Below are positions 12,829-27,280 of a stretch of 64,000 nucleotides of DNA, in pieces. Source of the DNA: Hydnum rufescens UP504 (taxonomy: Eukaryota > Basidiomycota > Agaricomycetes > Cantharellales > Hydnaceae); assembly GCA_014904985.1 (NCBI GenBank), contig MU128920.1, positions 259,751 to 323,750 on the forward strand, read 5' to 3'. Position numbers and translations under genes: made by a program. Every line of letters begins with the position of its first letter. The stretch's first letter is position 1. The notes beneath the pieces were generated by a model. It searched no databases. It saw only the letters and a list, made by a program, of their open reading frames with translations, and was not told the DNA's origin.

Positions 12829-14126
12829 ATGGCCATCCAACAATTCCCAAACCGTGGAGGCAACGTCCCTCCTATCCCAGGCGGCACTGCCTTTCCCCGT
12901 TTCGAAAGCTCTACTTCTGATGTTTTGCAGCATCGTTATCCAAGCACTGTGTCTGTAGGCACGGGGAGATACTCCATCAACCGTGCAAATGCTCTAGAGC
13001 TCCACGACCTCATATACGGGGCAGGTTCTTCGCTTGGGAAGTATCCTCCACCTGGGGGATACCCGCAGCGCCGTTGAGAAATTGTATGAGAGAGATGCAG
13101 GTTCGTACTTTTGCCCGTTGTCTGTGGGGTTTGCATGATATGCTGGAATTCGTGACTTACTGGTTCCTTCCGCGTATGAACGATGGTAGTGTATTCCAAC
13201 CCATTATTGACCGCCAGTAGTGGCGACGTAATCAAGGACATACATTCCTTGATGCACCAGTTCACCGCTGTTTCGGTACCTACGCCATTTTCGATCGTGA
13301 AAAGCATTTTTGGTCGCGATGCAAGTACAAGCTGGCTGACCCTCGGCAAAGTATGGAGCGAGGTCGGTGAAGTGTGCGAGAGTGATCTATATGGTACCAT
13401 TCTACCCTTACTGCTATGAATCCTCTGACGCATGGCACGTGATGATTTTGACAGATGGACATCGTAAAGTGGTCATCGAGCACACTGTATATTTGTTATT
13501 CCTTCCAGGTACATTCCTCCCTACCATTGTCTACAGGCAACCACACTGAATGTTCCCCAGATCTCTTCTCGCCTGACGGCGACACACGGCAGGACATTGT
13601 GCCTTTCTCCAATCTCTCTGGGTCACCTTACTCCCTTGACAGTGCCGCTGGCAGCACTTTCCCCACCCTCCCAAAGAGTCGTCCCACGTTCGGCAGTGCC
13701 GCTCGGGTCCTCATGGCGCTAGCGCGCCAGGTCTCTCTGCCCGTACACACACGTTTGAGTTTCAACGACTCTGGCCGCATCGTGCATCACCAAGACATAT
13801 GGGACGTGAAGGATGTACTGGCGCTCCTCATTCCTGGGATTTCTGTTGCACAGTGGATAAGCTCTCGACTGCTGGCCCGTTCATTGGCGAGTGTATTCGA
13901 TATCTATGTGTGGGTGAAAGGCCCCAACGATCTAACGTCTGGGGACTTGGACACTGGTGGCCGTGTGGTTGAGCGCTCCGATGTGTCGAGAAGGAGCAGT
14001 GTTGTTGGTGGAGGGTTGAATGCATTGGGTCTGCAGCTCAGCGAACGGGCTGCACCAGCAGCATCTGCTATCGGGTCCGGGTCCGGTATTCCCGCGAAGT
14101 CGCGCGCACCAGATACTGATTCTTGA
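12829..14126 (+). CDS. NTF2-like (SnoaL/SigF-type) fold protein, conserved basidiomycete orphan
   Basis: Uncharacterised protein that resembles Agaricomycete hypothetical proteins with an NTF2-like fold; molecular role unknown. The start at 12829 gives MAIQQFPNRGGNVPPIPGG, a Pro/Ser-rich leader. After an intron near 13040 the core reads VEKLYERDA, VYSNPLLTASSGDVIKDIH (across the intron 13109-13181), VWSEVGEVCESDLY, then DGHRKVVIEHTVYLLFLP (intron about 13400-13453), an intron at 13509-13560, and the well-conserved end RLSFNDSGRIVHHQDIWDVK. The pattern of Asn-Pro-Leu/Thr-Ala, Glu-His-Thr and His-x-Asp-x-Trp-Asp-Val-Lys is what I rely on. With these introns the frame is continuous. The tail after about 13,930 is Ser/Gly rich. 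No signal peptide or membrane helix is evident. The first intron junction is the least certain. Confidence 0.65.
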
Positions 14127-14532
14127 AGGGTGCCGCTTCCATAATTTATTCAGTGAGTTGCTAGTGTAACTTGGAAATTCATCAGACTGAACACATGTAT
14201 CGCTGAAGATAGCCGATAAGATCAGGTGAAGGGGAGGCTTTCCTTTGTTGATCTATAAATTGTGCCCGCGAGGATCCGCGTAAAAGGCCACTTCTCGTAA
14301 TTGTGTGTCTGTTATTGCTATACCTTGTTTGGATCGAATATTTGCTCCTTGTATCAACAGCCTCTTATATTGTAGATGCTAGATATGTACAAATTTGGGA
14401 TTCGGGCCGACGTCGCCAGAGTGCCGCCGGTGCGCCGCCAGACCCTGTGGCTACTGTGACTCGGATAATTCGACCTTGACTTGTCTAGAAGACAATAAAC
14501 CAGCCTAACCAGTCCCCACTCCCCAGAGCACC
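14127..14532. other. Intergenic, NTF2-like to PLP enzyme
   Basis: About 400 bp between two plus-strand genes. It must hold the 3' end of one and the promoter of the next. No distinctive motif or small gene seen. Confidence 0.5.
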
Positions 14533-16597
<2,065 letters not shown>

Positions 16598-17125
16598 TCA
16601 CATGTTTTGATGGAGGCGAGAGCATCGACTCGAAGCTCATCGAAGAAAGCTCTGCATTCCAACCGGTCAAAACGACTGAATCGGGTGTCAGAACACATAG
16701 GAAGATTCGATAAGGCCAAGTTGGGGTCCGATAAGCAAATTAAATTAAAGCTGAACTCTGGGCCTGGAAAGATAAATTTGACCAAGACTGCCGCATTGCA
16801 CTTAAGAATTATTCAGTCAAGCTATAATCAGAATCGGGGGTTGCAGATCGAGAGACAGCTCCAGCTAGGACCCTCGACGCTGCCTACTGCAGCGATTCTT
16901 CAGACCGGAGAACTCCGACAATTTCAATCCATCGTGACACACATCCGCCCACCAAACACGTCAGGCACCCAAAGGAGAAGGGTTCGAGACTAGTGAGAAC
17001 CCACTAAAGAACTGTAGGCAAGGTTTTACACGCTACGCGCAGGAGTCCTGACGATTTGTGAGCGTGATTTCGCCGTTTCGCACCTGCGTTCCTTCCCTCT
17101 CACTCTTCATCGTATGCAATAGACC
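16598..17125. other. Intergenic, with an unsupported 128-codon frame
   Basis: About 530 bp. A plus-strand frame at 16607-16993 is basic and Ser rich but resembles nothing I know and has an overlapping minus-strand frame. It may be 3' untranslated sequence or the promoter of the next gene. Confidence 0.4.
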
Positions 17126-20100
17126 ATGCCTGCTCCTTTTTCTCGAATAGCACTCGCCGCTGCACTGATCGAATACGATAATGACTTAGAAGATCCAACA
17201 AAACCTAGACGATCTGCTCAAGAGAGTGCCATATTCTCGCATTTACGCCGTTCAGGCCCTGTCCCCAAGCCTCAAAGCGTGCTTGGATACGATGATCTTC
17301 CTTATCCGAGAAGAAGCAAAGACTATCTCGGTGTGCCCCTTGCTTTGGACGAGAGCGGTCCAATGCGGGGTTCCACTTTGGATTCCACGCATAACCCTCC
17401 TGTATCGACGGATCCTCGTGGCTCATTAGACATTCTCCGAGAGTATGGAGAAGAATACTTTGAGAAGGGCCCAGCACCACCTTCTGAATCAGATGAATCC
17501 GACGTTGATCTTACCTCTTGGGGTCTCGATTCCCTCATGCCCCCAAAGACATCGAAAGACAAGGACAAGGTGGAGAAGAAACCTGGTCCAAGCCGTATAA
17601 GACCTGCGTCTGAACATCTCGACAACCTTGAGCTCTCACATGACCCCCAGTCTGCTACTGGTCTCAACTTCGACATTTCACTTGACAATCCCAGAAGGTC
17701 TAATTCTGGTGCTCGACCCACAAGCATGTTGGCAGTGGAATTCGGTTCCACGCCAATGCCCAGAGGGGAAATTTCGACGTTCCGCTTACTGCTCGACGGC
17801 GCGTAATCTCCTCCGCGAATTTACCTGACACCAAGACCCGACCTCATTCACTGGTGGACCCTACTTTAATACCCTTCCCTGATACCCCGCCTGGTTCCCC
17901 ACGTTTTGGTGAGGATCGAGAGGATGACACCTTCTCGGTTCCATTACCACCTCCAGAGCGATTATCAAAATTCGATCCTAAAGCTGCCAAGCGTGCCAGG
18001 ACGACATCGGGTGGCTCATGGCTATCCGAGCTAGCCGCCAGACCCTCCAGTCGCATGTCAAACGGCTTCATACGGTTCCAGAGGATTGCTTAACCCTGAG
18101 GATGGGGACAATGCCCCCCTCCACTCTGGCCGTGAACAATACGCGGAGTCTGTTGTACCGGAGCCACAAGTCTCTCGCCTAGAACTTATGCGCCCCAAAC
18201 TACTCATCATGCCAACCCCACTGCGCGACCTATATAACAAGCACGTCTCACCATCGAAAACCGACTTCAGGCCGAATGCTGGGTTTGAGAACTCGACGGA
18301 CGACCGGCCACTCCCAGTGAACTTCCGAGCTTCTCGGCTCGGTCCAGGGCCCCTTCTCTCTGCACAATCTCTAGGAAATATCCCAGAATCCAGCTCACTG
18401 ACTCCAAATCCAAGACTGAGTCTTTCTGCCAGTCAACTCATGTTTCGAAATTCGCTAATGGTGGGTGGGGAACGAGACGTAACATATATTGATATCGATC
18501 GTCAAGTCCGTCGAGCGCGAGAGGATGGCGAGAGGATTGAACTCGATGAGGATCCTGAGCAGACCGAGGCCGCGTACCAAGAACTTCAGCACCCAACAGG
18601 CAAGCTTCTGGGTTCCAGTCTCATGGATGTTCTCGAGGCAAGGAAGGATGAGATCAAAGGAAAGCGAAGGTGCGCCGTCATTATTTGTAGTTTCTGGACT
18701 ATTGCTCGTTTGTTCTAATGCACGTGATGGATACTTAGGGTGTTTACTGGGGATTCTCGGCCTTCGATGATGGACCGGGGCCTGAGTCGGAAGAATACAT
18801 TGATCGATCCATCGTCATTCGGTAGGCCCCGTATCGCAGTTGTTGACGGCGACGGAAGACCAATTCAAGAGCCCGAACCGGCTCATCGTGCCTCCGACAA
18901 ACGTAGGTCCGCCGGACCTCTGGTGAATTTGAAAGATGGACATTCTCCAGAGGCTGAACGGCCCGGCATGTCCACGGCAAAAACACGGTCATCGGTTTTC
19001 GGCGTAGACACGGTCTGGCAGAAGGAACAGGCTAAGCTCGCGTTGATCGAACAAGCAGAGCGGGAAGAAGCGGAGAAGAGAAGACGCGATGAAGAACGCA
19101 AGCCGTCCAAGAAGGGTAAGGGGAAGAAGAGGAGTACCATCCCTCAGGAAGAGCCTACTCTACCTGAAGAGGCGCTACAAGACTCTCGCCCTTCAACTTT
19201 GTTTCTTCCTGCACTCCCAGAGGTCCCCATTGTCACTTCCAGACCGATTCCACGTGCACGAAGAGAACGGGACGCTGAAGGTAGTGATGATGAGGGCCAC
19301 GGCGCCCCAGAGCGGCGTCGACACAGCGCTGCGACACTCGGCGTGAAAGGATGGTTCGCAGGATCATCTGATGATGAAGATGAGCGACAAGGGGGTCCCA
19401 GTCGCGGGCCTGGCGGTCGTTCTAGTGCCGTGCCTCGCGCTTCGAGTGGCTCTCGTCTTCCACCGGTGGCTGATGGGTCAGACGACGAAGACATACCGCT
19501 TTCCACCCACATCAATCGCGTGTTATCGACAGGCGCTGTACCCCGTCTCCCCGTTCCCCCAGATGATGATTCAGAAGAGGATGAGCCCCTCGTAAATACT
19601 AAATCACGGCTCAGCGTCGCTCCAAGTACACTACTCGATCCGGCGAAATCGGTTCTCACTCAAAGCCCCGACGACGACGACGACGATAATATTCCTCTTG
19701 GCCTTCGGGCGCCACCCCGGGACTTGGGCCTCGTTCTCCAGTAACTGGCCAAGGATCCCCGGGCGGGGCAGCGGAAGACGATGACGATGAGAAACCTCTG
19801 GGCCTCAAAGTCGTCGGTGCAGCGACTCCCGAGCAACATCGGCAACAGCAATACAACCATATGTTGCTGCAACAGCAGCAGCAACAACAACAACAACAGA
19901 TGTACATGCAACAGATGGCGCAGAACTCGATCGCCAATTTCCCTGTAATGGGCGGAATGATGCAGCCCTCTACCTTTGGGCCTGTATTTGGGATGAGCCC
20001 AGGGCCAGCTATGTTCGGGCAGGCGATGCCCATGATGCCGCACATGACAGGGATATCGAATCCTGATGCAGGGAAGATCGGTCGTGTCGACGCGTGGCGA

Positions 20101-20127
20101 AAAGGTGTTGCTGGGGGATTGTCTTGA
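17126..20127 (+). CDS. Large low-complexity acidic/polyQ protein, function unknown, frame-disrupted
   Basis: I do not recognise the family. The start at 17126 gives MPAPFSRIALAAALIEYDND; the product would be nearly 980 residues, mostly disordered. Visible parts: Ser/Pro/Arg-rich N-terminal half, RQVRRAREDGERIELDEDPE (about 18510-18560), an intron between KGKRR and VFTGDSRP (about 18668-18739), a charged helix KEQAKLALIEQAEREEAEKR (about 19024-19083) likely to form a coiled coil, several acidic clusters (SDDEDE, DDDSEEDEP), a run of ten glutamines near 19885, and a Met/Pro/Gly-rich end. Single-base frame breaks occur at GGGG 17765-17768 (one G short), near TT 18067-18068 (one base over) and at GGG 19707-19709 (one G short). 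Both sides of each break keep the same composition, so they belong to one gene. A scaffold or RNA-associated role is only a guess. Confidence 0.65.
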
Positions 20128-20385
20128 GATTTTTTTTTGGCTCGGCTGCTGTCTTGGGTTAGACATATATGCGTATTTTCTTAGACCAGTAATAAGCTAA
20201 TAAGCAGTCATCTCTGGAGTTGAGACCATGGACTATCCAACTTTGATCCTCATTTCTCACTGCTGCTCACCACATTAGTTCCATGCTTGTATTTTCCAAT
20301 GGATTTGATATCCATCTCATGCATATTATCTTGTGATGGAAGGATACAGGAAAGTTGTGGCAAGAAAGACTAACTGATTGAGCCA

Positions 20386-21000
20386 TTAGAAGGGCTGGGC
20401 CCCAATCGCCCGTGTCACAAGGCGACGACGGTTATCCACATTACCATTGCCAGGGGGGTGAACCACACCATAACCGTCGAGATACCGGTTACACTGCGAG
20501 GCGGAAAGTCCATTGATGACTTCCATGGATGTCAAAGCCGGCAACGGTTGGAAATCCACCTATATATGGAGAATAATCAGCAGGTTTCCTATGTAGATAA
20601 AAGTGGAAGAGAATGTGCAAACCCCTACTACCGTTGGATCTCTCCCATCAAGGAAAGAGACCACTACAAATGGCGTTATTGAGCCATCGGACCTTGTCCC
20701 ATTCATCACTACAAGACCGGGGTTAGAAGATGGAGCATGAAAATTATCAAAAATAATTCTCACGGAGGCGGTGGTCATATTGTTCCAATTCAGCTTCTCC
20801 TTTAAGTTGTTGAACTGGTCATTCATCTCATTTTGAAGGCTCGCAATTTGGTTTTGAAGGCCCATGATTTGGTTTTGCAAGACAAGCCAGGGTGGAACTG
20901 GTGCTGCATTAAGGTGGGGAAGCAAAGAGGAAATTGTTGAACCAGACAAACGTGGATCCACATCTACGGCAGCTTTATGAGTTACTGCATGTTGATACAT
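20386..21000 (-). pseudogene. Mug135-like protein, copy 1, 5'-truncated
   Basis: Member of a basidiomycete-expanded family that I tentatively match to Mug135-like (DUF1773) proteins; function unknown. It shows a coiled-coil stretch LQNQIMGLQNQIASLQNEMN (about 20825-20885), a middle segment GSITPFVVVSFLDGRDPT (about 20635-20690), then an intron near 20555-20590 and the C-terminal block LPALTSMEVINGLSASQCNR..YLDGYGV..IGAQPF, stop at 20386. It aligns with the copy at 40702-41666, whose N-terminal exons (ILPPLPKNPP, EDVARALLYEHAV) precede the point where this one starts at MYQHAV (21000). Upstream of 21000 the sequence changes to a GACTT-rich repeat starting TAGTGTTGCCGCGACT at 21044, so the 5' part seems lost by insertion or rearrangement. 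Confidence 0.6.
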
Positions 21001-21043
21001 AAGGCCGCGGGCCGTGTCGTCCCGTGTACACGGTTGGTAGTGT

Positions 21044-21180
21044 TGCCGCGACTTGACTTGAACTGATTTGGAGTTGACTTCGGGCGACTCCGAGAGATTT
21101 CCGTTGGACTTGACTTAGACTGACTTAAAGGAGACATCAGGCTATCATATCCAAAGATTATAAAATGAAAGAGTACTCTG
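21044..21180 (+). repeat. GACTT/GACTC-rich repeat, copy 1
   Basis: Begins TAGTGTTGCCGCGACT and continues with many GACTT/GACTC pentamers. The same terminal 16 bases occur in reverse complement at the end of the copy at 40262-40396. Outer boundary is approximate. Confidence 0.55.
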
Positions 21181-21243
21181 TAGTTCATACAGAAGAAGTG
21201 CCATAAACCTGAGAAATAGCACACAGGAGGCTTGAGGTAGGCA

Positions 21244-21494
21244 GGGACCCCTTTGAATAGCGCTCTATGCGTAACTGATTGAATTGCTTGTTAAGGTACA
21301 AATAAATCACGTGTTTATATAGATAGATCCGTATATTCTACTTTTAGCAACATTCCGTAATGTGTGGAGTTTACCGGAAGATTTCATCACGGGAAGTTAC
21401 CAAATAAGGGTGGGCAGTGCAGTCATGTGATTTATTTGGTACCTTAACGAACAATTCAATCAGTTACACATGGAGCGCTATTCAAAGGGGTCCC
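21244..21494. mobile_element. MITE-like element with ~75-bp terminal inverted repeats
   Basis: The left end GGGACCCCTTTGAATAGCGC (21244) continues for about 75 bases to AAATAAATCACGTG, and the right end is its inverted copy, finishing GCGCTATTCAAAGGGGTCCC at 21494. Arms differ at only a few positions. The 251-bp unit has no open frame, as for a non-autonomous DNA transposon. The flanks do not give a clear target duplication; the inverted similarity may run 4-5 bases further out (AGGC). Immediately after it lies an 18-bp perfect palindrome, AGCCTCTATATAGAGGCT. Confidence 0.8.
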
Positions 21495-22934
21495 AGCCTC
21501 TATATAGAGGCTGGTTGAGGACCTGCCTAGGCTTGAGGAGCTCCCCAGAGTCGTTTTCGTCATCACGGCTAATTCCGTGTCATGATATGCTGCCTTTTAT
21601 GGTAATCAAATGTTAACTGATCCTAGCTTGGGTTTTTGGGACCCGGGATACCGCCTCACCTAGGGCTCGCAGGGGTCCTGATGAAACTTGACAGTCTCAA
21701 AGATTGCTCTACAATCTCAAAAAGATCTGGTTTTTTTAATGCCATTTTTCTTCCTCTATAACCCAATTGGGCTGTGGTGGTGGTGGTGGTGGTGGAGCTC
21801 TCTCTTATATACCACTTCGGGCAGCCTGCAGGTAGCTATAAGGCACCTAGGGCAGTCCTTGTACATGGTGTACATGGTTAAATATTCCCTTGTGTTGCCT
21901 CCTTTCTCATTATGTAACCCTTGGGCTTGTAGTGTTTCTGCCCCTGCTGCCTCTTTTGATGGTCTCTTTGGTGTCCCCCTATTGACTTGGTGTCATTCTC
22001 CTGGCCCAATTGGCCTGTAAAAATCAGGTGATTTACTTGGGATGGAAATAGTCAGTCTAATTGGGACATCTGTACAAAGCCTCTACAGGGAGGCCAGCAT
22101 CCCCACCCAGGGCTTAAGGTGGTTCTGCTTTTTCCTGGTTTCTGAACTCAAAGGGAACACCTATTCATTTTTTATTCCATGATTTACCAATTGGTAATGG
22201 AGGTCCTTACAGCAATAATCATATTGATAGGGAATTTTAACTTTTACATGCATTGTTTGACTTAGGAGAGGCTGATGAAATAAAACTGATTTTTGCAGGG
22301 TCCTATCCTATGATGTGTGCTCATGACCATGGCAAGTCAAGCCACAACAAACAAACCCAAATAAACAAGCCACCAGCCTGACATGCAGCTGCATCATAAA
22401 AGCCCAACATTGTCTGGTACATACTCATTGTCATCAAAATGCTTGATCAAACTGATATGATGCACTCTGAGGAGGCCAAACCCTCTGGCTTGCAGGTTTA
22501 GCTCCTGAACCACTTCCTCCCAATCCCAGAACAGCAATTGAGAATTTTCTCATCCATGGCCACACAGATTATATTCCCAAAGGTGCTACCCAAATTCTCA
22601 ATGCCTTTGACCACCCTGCAGCCTCTACCATGATGGCAAGTGTGAAGCTACCAGAGAATTGTATGTGAATTAGTTTTTGTTATCTGCCTTACACCCTGGC
22701 CTGTCACAGATCACTCCCCCACTGCATATTTGGTTGTCTCACATATTTTCATCCCATCACATAGATCTTGAATTACCTGGTGACAATCCTGTTTGCATAT
22801 GTACTCTGGCCTTTTTGTCATTGTCTTGAACAGTGCAAGAAACAAGAGCAGAACTTGCATCCTGAATCCCACCTCTCTCTATTCCCTCACCCATCTTCAC
22901 ACCAATCACTGCTGCCACCCATGTGCCTGATGTT
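21495..22934. repeat. Unclassified repeat-like DNA with (TGG)n microsatellite
   Basis: About 1.4 kb without a supportable gene. It includes a TGG run of eight units at about 21775-21798. Composition is T-rich and resembles the surrounding transposon debris rather than host genes. Family unknown. Confidence 0.4.
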
Positions 22935-22939
22935 GGAGT

Positions 22940-23330
22940 TGTTGGAGCAAGTGGATATGGAAGCAACTGGATATGACATTGGAGACAAGCACAACCCCTA
23001 GGGGGCTATGCAAACAGCACCAACCTTGATTATCTAGGATCTTGTAGATAGGTTTCACTGGCAATCTTTTCCTTGCTGCCATCATTGGACTTTTACTTCA
23101 TCCTTACCCCATATTTTACCCCATCTTATGTGTTTCTGTGCCTCATGTAAATAGTATAAAGGATGGGCTTGAGCCCACATAAATCTCAAGGACTTTTCTC
23201 TGTGTGTGTTCTTCCTGCCACCTGCTTTATTCACCTGGGCGACTTGAGTCTCGCCAGTCTACCAAATTCATCCTCACCTGCTTAGTAATCAGGGGGAGTT
23301 CTTCTTGCATGAATACCGTAACTCTCACTA
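22940..23330 (+). repeat. 5' LTR of the Copia element
   Basis: 391 bp, TGTTGGAG...CTCACTA, with a TATA-like AGTATAAAGG near 23153. It carries more TG/CA where the 3' LTR has CG, indicating that CpG decay struck this copy more in several places. Confidence 0.92.
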
Positions 23331-24540
23331 GGTTATGGGCCCATTGCTGCTCTCTTAAAAGAAACACATTTACCCCCTATTTTTTCCACCACTAGAAAAG
23401 ATCACTATGAGCGATGAATTCAAGATTCAGGTTACGAAATTGGTGGCAGACAGTACGAACTGGGTCACATACCACGACCGGATTATGTGGGCCCTCGATG
23501 CAAAGGGGCTGCTGGAGCACCTTACAAGTGACGTGATTACGTCAGACTATAGTGCTGCTGGTACAGTTGATGGACTTATGCCAGAGGCTCAATGGAAGAA
23601 GGACGAGGCCATGGTTAAACAACTTGTGGCTGGCTTGGTTCCCGATATGGTATTCAGCCAGATTAAGGCTGGACTCAAGGCCAAGGAGGTCTGGGATCAG
23701 CTCTGGGCTTTATACGAAGGATGGTCAAAATTAATTTTGGTCAACTTATGAAAGTGATTACAGAATACTTGCTGCGGCACAGATGATGATGTCCATGCAC
23801 ACTTCAACAAATTGGCTGATCTTAAAGAGCAGTTGGCAGCCATGGGTGCCACTATTCTGGACAAAGAATATGGAAACATTCTATTGGGATCACTCCTTGA
23901 CTCATATGATAATACAATAAATTCGATTATGGCTGCCACAGATCTCAGTGGCAAGTCTATTACACCAACTCTGGTAATCCACCTCATGACAGACGAGTAT
24001 GACCGGCAAACCCTGAAGAAGGGGAAGTCCAAATCGAATAATGATGAGGCCTTCCATGCCAACAGGCAAAGGAAGAGCAAGAAGGATGTCGAGTGCTTCA
24101 ATTGCCACTGAAAGGGACACTTCAAAGCGGACTGTTGGGCGAAAGGGGGAGGAAAGGAAGGCCAGGGACCCCATGGATTGCTGAACTCTAGGATGGGTGC
24201 TAAGGAAAGCACCTCAGCAGCTGCACATGCCAATGTTGAGGCATGGGCAACAATTGAGGCCATTGGGCCACAGCCAGATATTGCGGCAACAATGAATGAA
24301 TGGATGAAATCCCCTGCCTATGCTGAAATATACGATTCAGGGGCTACCTGACACATGTCTCTGTATAAGGAGCAATTCATTAATTACCATCCGTCGACCC
24401 TCACCCAATCCTTGCAGCTAACAACCAAGTATTCCACACTATTGGTGCTGGCGACTTAAAGATTCAAGTGCCGAATGACAGGAAATTCACCCCAGTCATC
24501 TTGCATGATGCCCTCCATGCTCCAGAACTTGGATTAACGG

Positions 24541-25898
24541 TGTTGGAGGGATAAAATCCCATTATGTACATACCTCATCCGGGCCCAACTACCTCCTCAA
24601 ACGAATCCATATTTCTACCTTTCTCTCGTATCCACACTCGTTATTCCTCTGGCCGTCAAATAGCATGGATTCACATCCCAGGATCCGTGGTCCTTTTTAC
24701 TTTTCCTCCACCTGATATATGAGACAATTATTTGTCCATCCTTGGCACTTCAACAGGCCATCCAATTTGTACTTATTTCCAAGCCAGTTCAACCAGGCTA
24801 TAGCAATTCAACTCGCTTACTTTCATCCATCTATTGTATCACCATCGGCATTTCCAATTGCCTCAAGGGCGGTATTTGACCTTGGATTATGTAACATGAC
24901 TCCCACTTTGACTCATGGACTTGTCACATGTTGAAATAGGGGCTATTTCAATACTCTCAAGGAGTATTTCGCGAATATCTCCACCAATTTTGATCGGATC
25001 GACTCGGCAAGACAGCGCCCAGAAAGCTACGATCAATACCTGTCTAATGGTACCAAACACGCGTTTATCGGATGAGAACTGCATCCTCCAGGTCGATTTT
25101 ACCTCATGCTCCACACTATTCTTCAGTATTTCGCAAATAACTCCATCATTTTTGATCCGATTCGTTCGAAACGACCACCCCTGGAAAGATGCTGAAAATC
25201 CGCATCGAACGGTACCAAGGAAAAAAGGAGCGGATTAGAACTTGGCGTTCTGTAATTTAGTCTCCCCATGGCTCATTTCACTTTTACCTCCGCTTTTCTG
25301 ATTACTAAAGGCAATTATGGTTCTGGCACCCTATGTCCGATGGAGGGTACATCTAGGGCGACCAGTTCCACCTTTCCCCAAGGGATTTTGTTCAGTAGGA
25401 GAGGAGGAATACCTTGGTTAAGCCATATTCCCCTATTCTGACTTGTTAATTGAATATCTCCTTCAGTTTTGAAGCTTTTGACTTGATTTCTTTTTCGTCA
25501 TTTTTGCCTTAATCCCACCTTTCCGCCGGTTACCATAGCATTTTTCTGTGATGTATATTAAGTACAGGAGATGCGAATTTCTATCATCTTTCCCCCCATC
25601 CCCAGTTGAAAAGCTAGTTGAACTGCTGCTGGTGTCAGGGTAAATTCCAAAACTCAACCCCCACTAATCACACTTTTGATAGGCTCTCAAGAGGAGGACC
25701 TAGAGTGTGATTCCCTGATTTATCAACCCCTTCATTTATTGTCTGGATAGGCTCAGTCTATACAGGACAATTTCACCTGTTCAAAGACCTCCCTCCTCTT
25801 GGACCCTAATGTTCGTATTGGCCCTGTGATCCCCTCTTTTTGTCCTCATTTCCATTTCGCAGACTGTGGCTGGATTCGACTTCCATTTCCCGCTTACA
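24541..25898 (+). mobile_element. Nested solo-LTR-like element A in the Copia protease/integrase region
   Basis: A 1358-bp insertion starting TGTTGGAGGG and ending CGCTTACA. It splits the Copia frame between ELGLT and VISINRITKVGHK; removing it with one target copy rejoins the frame exactly. The target duplication is ACGG (24537-24540) against ATGG (25899-25902), one C-to-T change, or 5 bp if the last A is counted out. It has no open frame and a TATATTAAG box near 25555, as expected of a lone LTR. Inside are two copies of a ~161-bp module (24963-25245). Confidence 0.85.
24963..25245 (+). repeat. ~161-bp tandem module, two copies, in element A
   Basis: AGTATTTCGC recurs at 24964 and 25125, and GGTACCAA at 25049 and 25211, giving a period of 161-162 bp. 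Shared signposts inside each copy are TTTTGATC, GAAAGCT or GAAAGAT, and the GGTACCAA end. The same module occurs three times in element B. Confidence 0.75.
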
Positions 25899-26454
25899 AT
25901 GGTCATTTCGATAAACCGAATTACAAAGGTGGGTCACAAAGTCCTATTCGACAGAAACTCGTGCAAAATCAAAAACCTGAAAGGTGTCCTTATTGGATGC
26001 ATCTCTGGTGGCGATAATGGCTTATACAAAGTCGAACATGCTAATGCGGCAGCTACAATTGCACATGAGATGGTGAAGCTCTCGGACCTTCACAGATGAT
26101 TGGCCCATATTTCGGTTGATACAATATGCATGCTTATCAAAAACAACATTATCGAGGGCATTGACTTAATTGATGACATCAAGGATTTTTCCTGCAACTC
26201 CTGTGAGTATGCCAAGGCCACACAGAAGGCCATCAAGAAAGAGCGGACAGCCCCACTTGCCTCCTCATTTGGCGAGGAAATTCACACAGACATTTGGGGG
26301 CCATAACCCCTAAATTCCTTAGGTGGGTGCTGTGGAAGATAAAAACATCCAGTATCAGAAAATGCGAAATTACACTACTTCCAGCCATTGGACGGTCACA
26401 TGACCAATTATAAAATTAATTACAGCTATGTGCAGAAACCAAATTCGTTCTATA

Positions 26455-26880
26455 GCTCCATCAGTTTTGATCGGAGAGGTACACCCATATAACACTTAGA
26501 AAGCTACGATTCACACCTTTCAACGGTACCAAACACAAGTCGAATGGACCAAAACTGCACTCTCCAGGCCAATTTTACTATCAAAATCCAGGATTTCCAG
26601 TAAAAAACGAATTTCTCCATTAGTTCACATTCAATCCTCTCGAAACAACTGCGCCTGGAAAGATATAAAAAATCCGCATCCAACAGTACCAAGCGTGCAA
26701 AGAACAGATTAAAACTGAACTCTACAGAACAATATTACTATCAGAATCAACACCCATCAGTAAAAAATGAATTTCTCTGTCAGTTCACATCCAATCTGCT
26801 TGGAACTGCTGCGCCCAGAAAGCTGTTAAAAAAACCGCATCTAATGGTACCAAGCATGCCTATTACGGATGCAAACTGCT
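26455..26880 (+). repeat. ~161-bp tandem module, three copies, in element B
   Basis: GGTACC or its variant AGTACC recurs at 26525, 26685 and 26846, a period of 160-161 bp. Each copy has CAGTTTTGATC or a relative, then GAAAG(A/C)T and (G/A)GTACCAA. Related to the modules in element A although the two elements differ elsewhere. Confidence 0.75.
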
Positions 26881-27036
26881 GTCTCTGCATTGAATCCCAC
26901 ACCATGCACTTGTTCCGTTTATTAACCAGTAACAAAAACACCTTAACCACTGGACTATGCTCAGATTAATCTCCAGAACCTGGAGATGTCCCTTAATTTC
27001 GCTTCCCATGAGCCCCAAAACACATCACAAGACCAG

Positions 27037-27280
27037 TGACATCATGCTCCAACCACTCCACAAGCTCAGCAAATTAGTGACATCATTCCCTTTATGAATC
27101 CTTTTGTTCTCTTTATGAATGACATCACTATGACATCACACTCTATGGATGACTCAGCTATGACCACATTATGACATCATTTCTTTATTGCTCTTTTGTT
27201 CTACTCCACTATGATCTCATAGCTTTATTACTCTTTTGTTCTTGCTCCATGCACAGCCACCTTCAGATAGGTATATAAGC
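27037..27280 (+). promoter_or_regulatory. bZIP-site cluster and TATA box in element B
   Basis: TGACATCA occurs at 27037, 27078, 27120, 27131 and 27172, and TGACTCA at 27150; TATATAAG follows at 27272. This is the layout of an LTR enhancer and core promoter. The CRE/AP-1 resemblance is known for bZIP factors; actual use by the fungus is inferred. Confidence 0.6.

Noticed and set aside
12936..13433. 165-codon minus-strand frame as a gene
   Set aside because: It is the shadow of the spliced plus-strand NTF2-like gene, whose exons have conserved blocks.
16607..16993. 128-codon basic plus-strand open frame as a gene
   Set aside because: Composition only; overlaps a minus-strand frame and lies where the PLP enzyme's 3' end is expected.
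23331..23350. tRNA primer-binding site after the 5' LTR
   Set aside because: GGTTATGGGCCC does not match a primer tRNA that I can name, so no site was annotated.
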